DNA from: JAFDVN01 sp964472275
Lineage (GTDB): Bacteria; Acidobacteriota; Holophagae; Holophagales; Holophagaceae
Length of the DNA: 9,008 nt
Assembly (NCBI GenBank): GCA_964472275.1
Contig: CAYYJN010000071.1
Span: 1 to 9,008, forward strand
Direction: 5' to 3'
The notes beneath the pieces were generated by a model that was given only the letters and a program-made list of their open reading frames with translations, ran no database searches and was not told the DNA's origin. The translations under genes were made by a program, and so were the position numbers. Shown here in pieces: positions 8,227 to 9,008 of this stretch (the stretch's first letter is position 1; each line of letters starts with the position of its first letter).

Positions 8227-9008
8227 CTAGCTGCGCTCTGCGAGCTGGCTCTCCATCTGGCGCTGGGCGCGCTGGGTGGACCAGAAGCCCCAGAGCGCGC
8301 CGAGCGCGCCGGTGGCCGCGCCCACGGAGACGAGGAGCGCGAGGCTCTTGGGCGAGAAGAAGCCGAGGCGCGCCAGTTCCACCAGCAGCGGCGGCAGGCC
8401 GAGCACGCCGCGGGAAAGCGGGAGCCACAGCGCGTAGAGCGCCGCCACGGCGAGCAGGCTGCCGAGCAGGCCCAGCAACGCGCCGACCATGAGGAGCGGC
8501 GTGCGGATGAAGGCTTCGCTCGCGCCCACGAGGCGCATGATGCCGATCTCCTCCTCCCGCGCGAGGATGCTCATGCGGATCACATTGCCCGTGGAGAATC
8601 CAGCGGCCAGCAGCAAGAGGAGGCCCAGCGCGCCCAGCGCCTGACGCAGCAGATGCCCCACGCGCAGCAGGCCCGCGAGGCGTTCCTGATCCACCAGCAC
8701 ATCCACGACCCCGGGCAGCGTCTTGAGGCTCGCGCCCACGGCCATGGCCTTCTCCGGCGAGCGAAGGTCGGGGCGGAGGCTCAGCTCGAGGCTTTCCGGC
8801 AACGCGTCCTGACCGACGCTTTCCAGCAACAGGCCCGCTTCCTGGGTCGTTTCCTTGAAGCGGTTGGCGTTCTCCTGGGCGCTGACGCGCTCCACGGCGA
8901 CGAAACGCGGGTCCTGCTTCAACTGCGCTTCGGCCTGGGCGAGGCTGCCGCCAGGCGCGGCCCACACGGTCACCTTGGCGAGCCCTTCCAGTTGGCCCGC
9001 GAGACGAT
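8227..9008 (-). CDS. ftsX: Cell division protein FtsX, 5'-partial
   Basis: The frame stays open to the right edge, where codons upstream of the GTG at 8973 still read as protein (RLAGQLEGLAK). The gene therefore continues beyond the window, and that GTG is probably not the start. The visible part holds the extracytoplasmic domain (about residues 1-105 counted from 8973), then three membrane helices (about 110-132, 159-184 and 209-231). Between the first two is NVIRMSILAREEEIGIMRLVGAS (130-152), a hallmark FtsX loop that contacts the ATPase FtsE. The first membrane helix must lie outside the window. FtsEX is an ABC-type complex at the divisome that activates cell-wall hydrolases rather than transporting a solute. 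ftsE would be expected just upstream, to the right. Its stop lies 32 nt before the malic enzyme start. Confidence 0.9.
   Translation of the reverse strand, partial: RLAGQLEGLAKVTVWAAPGGSLAQAEAQLKQDPRFVAVERVSAQENANRFKETTQEAGLLLESVGQDALPESLELSLRPDLRSPEKAMAVGASLKTLPGVVDVLVDQERLAGLLRVGHLLRQALGALGLLLLLAAGFSTGNVIRMSILAREEEIGIMRLVGASEAFIRTPLLMVGALLGLLGSLLAVAALYALWLPLSRGVLGLPPLLVELARLGFFSPKSLALLVSVGAATGALGALWGFWSTQRAQRQMESQLAERS

Noticed and set aside
8216..8965. A 249-codon open frame on the - strand in another frame over ftsX
   Set aside because: It is Arg/Gly/Ala/Pro-rich frame-shadow sequence, while the other frame gives clear FtsX helices and the conserved cytoplasmic loop.

Overview
The window is about 9 kb of mostly high-G+C bacterial chromosome. 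Coding stretches reach about 75% G+C (counted for 2461-2520), with strong C/G preference at third codon positions. The gene set (RsbU/SpoIIE-type phosphatase, SirB1-like transglutaminase fold with a TPR-like tail, FtsX, hybrid MaeB malic enzyme) fits a Gram-negative bacterium. Codon style and gene mix suggest an Acidobacteriota (Holophagae/Geothrix-like) or deltaproteobacterial/Myxococcota-type genome. That is an impression only, because no phylogenetic marker is present.

Left part (1-2763, + strand): three genes joined by two ATGA overlaps form a tight operon. They are a membrane-anchored PP2C/SpoIIE-type serine phosphatase (5' end outside the window), an unrecognised protein with a membrane segment at each end and a coiled coil between, and a SirB1-family protein. 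Co-translation suggests one signalling or envelope function, but the middle gene is unknown.

Middle (2764-4023): a stretch of clearly lower G+C holds one small single-membrane-segment protein (2883-3332). It is followed by a 76-bp element whose architecture resembles an integron attC site (3360-3435), and a GTTRRRY-like heptamer lies just before the gene. This may be an acquired gene cassette. A GNAT acetyltransferase of normal high G+C follows. Its 3' end runs into a 10-bp-periodic palindromic repeat (3963-4010), which separates it from a convergent gene.

Right-centre (4024-5411): a small AhpD/carboxymuconolactone-decarboxylase-like protein (- strand) and an exported metallo-beta-lactamase-fold hydrolase (+ strand) diverge from a 92-bp spacer.

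Right part (5421-9008, - strand): reading leftward, ftsX (5' end outside the window), a two-domain malic enzyme/phosphotransacetylase (maeB type) and a DUF1697 protein lie in one direction with gaps of 32 and 5 nt, so they are probably at least partly co-transcribed. No tRNA, rRNA, CRISPR array, transposase or integrase is visible. No gene-free stretch exceeds about 125 bp.
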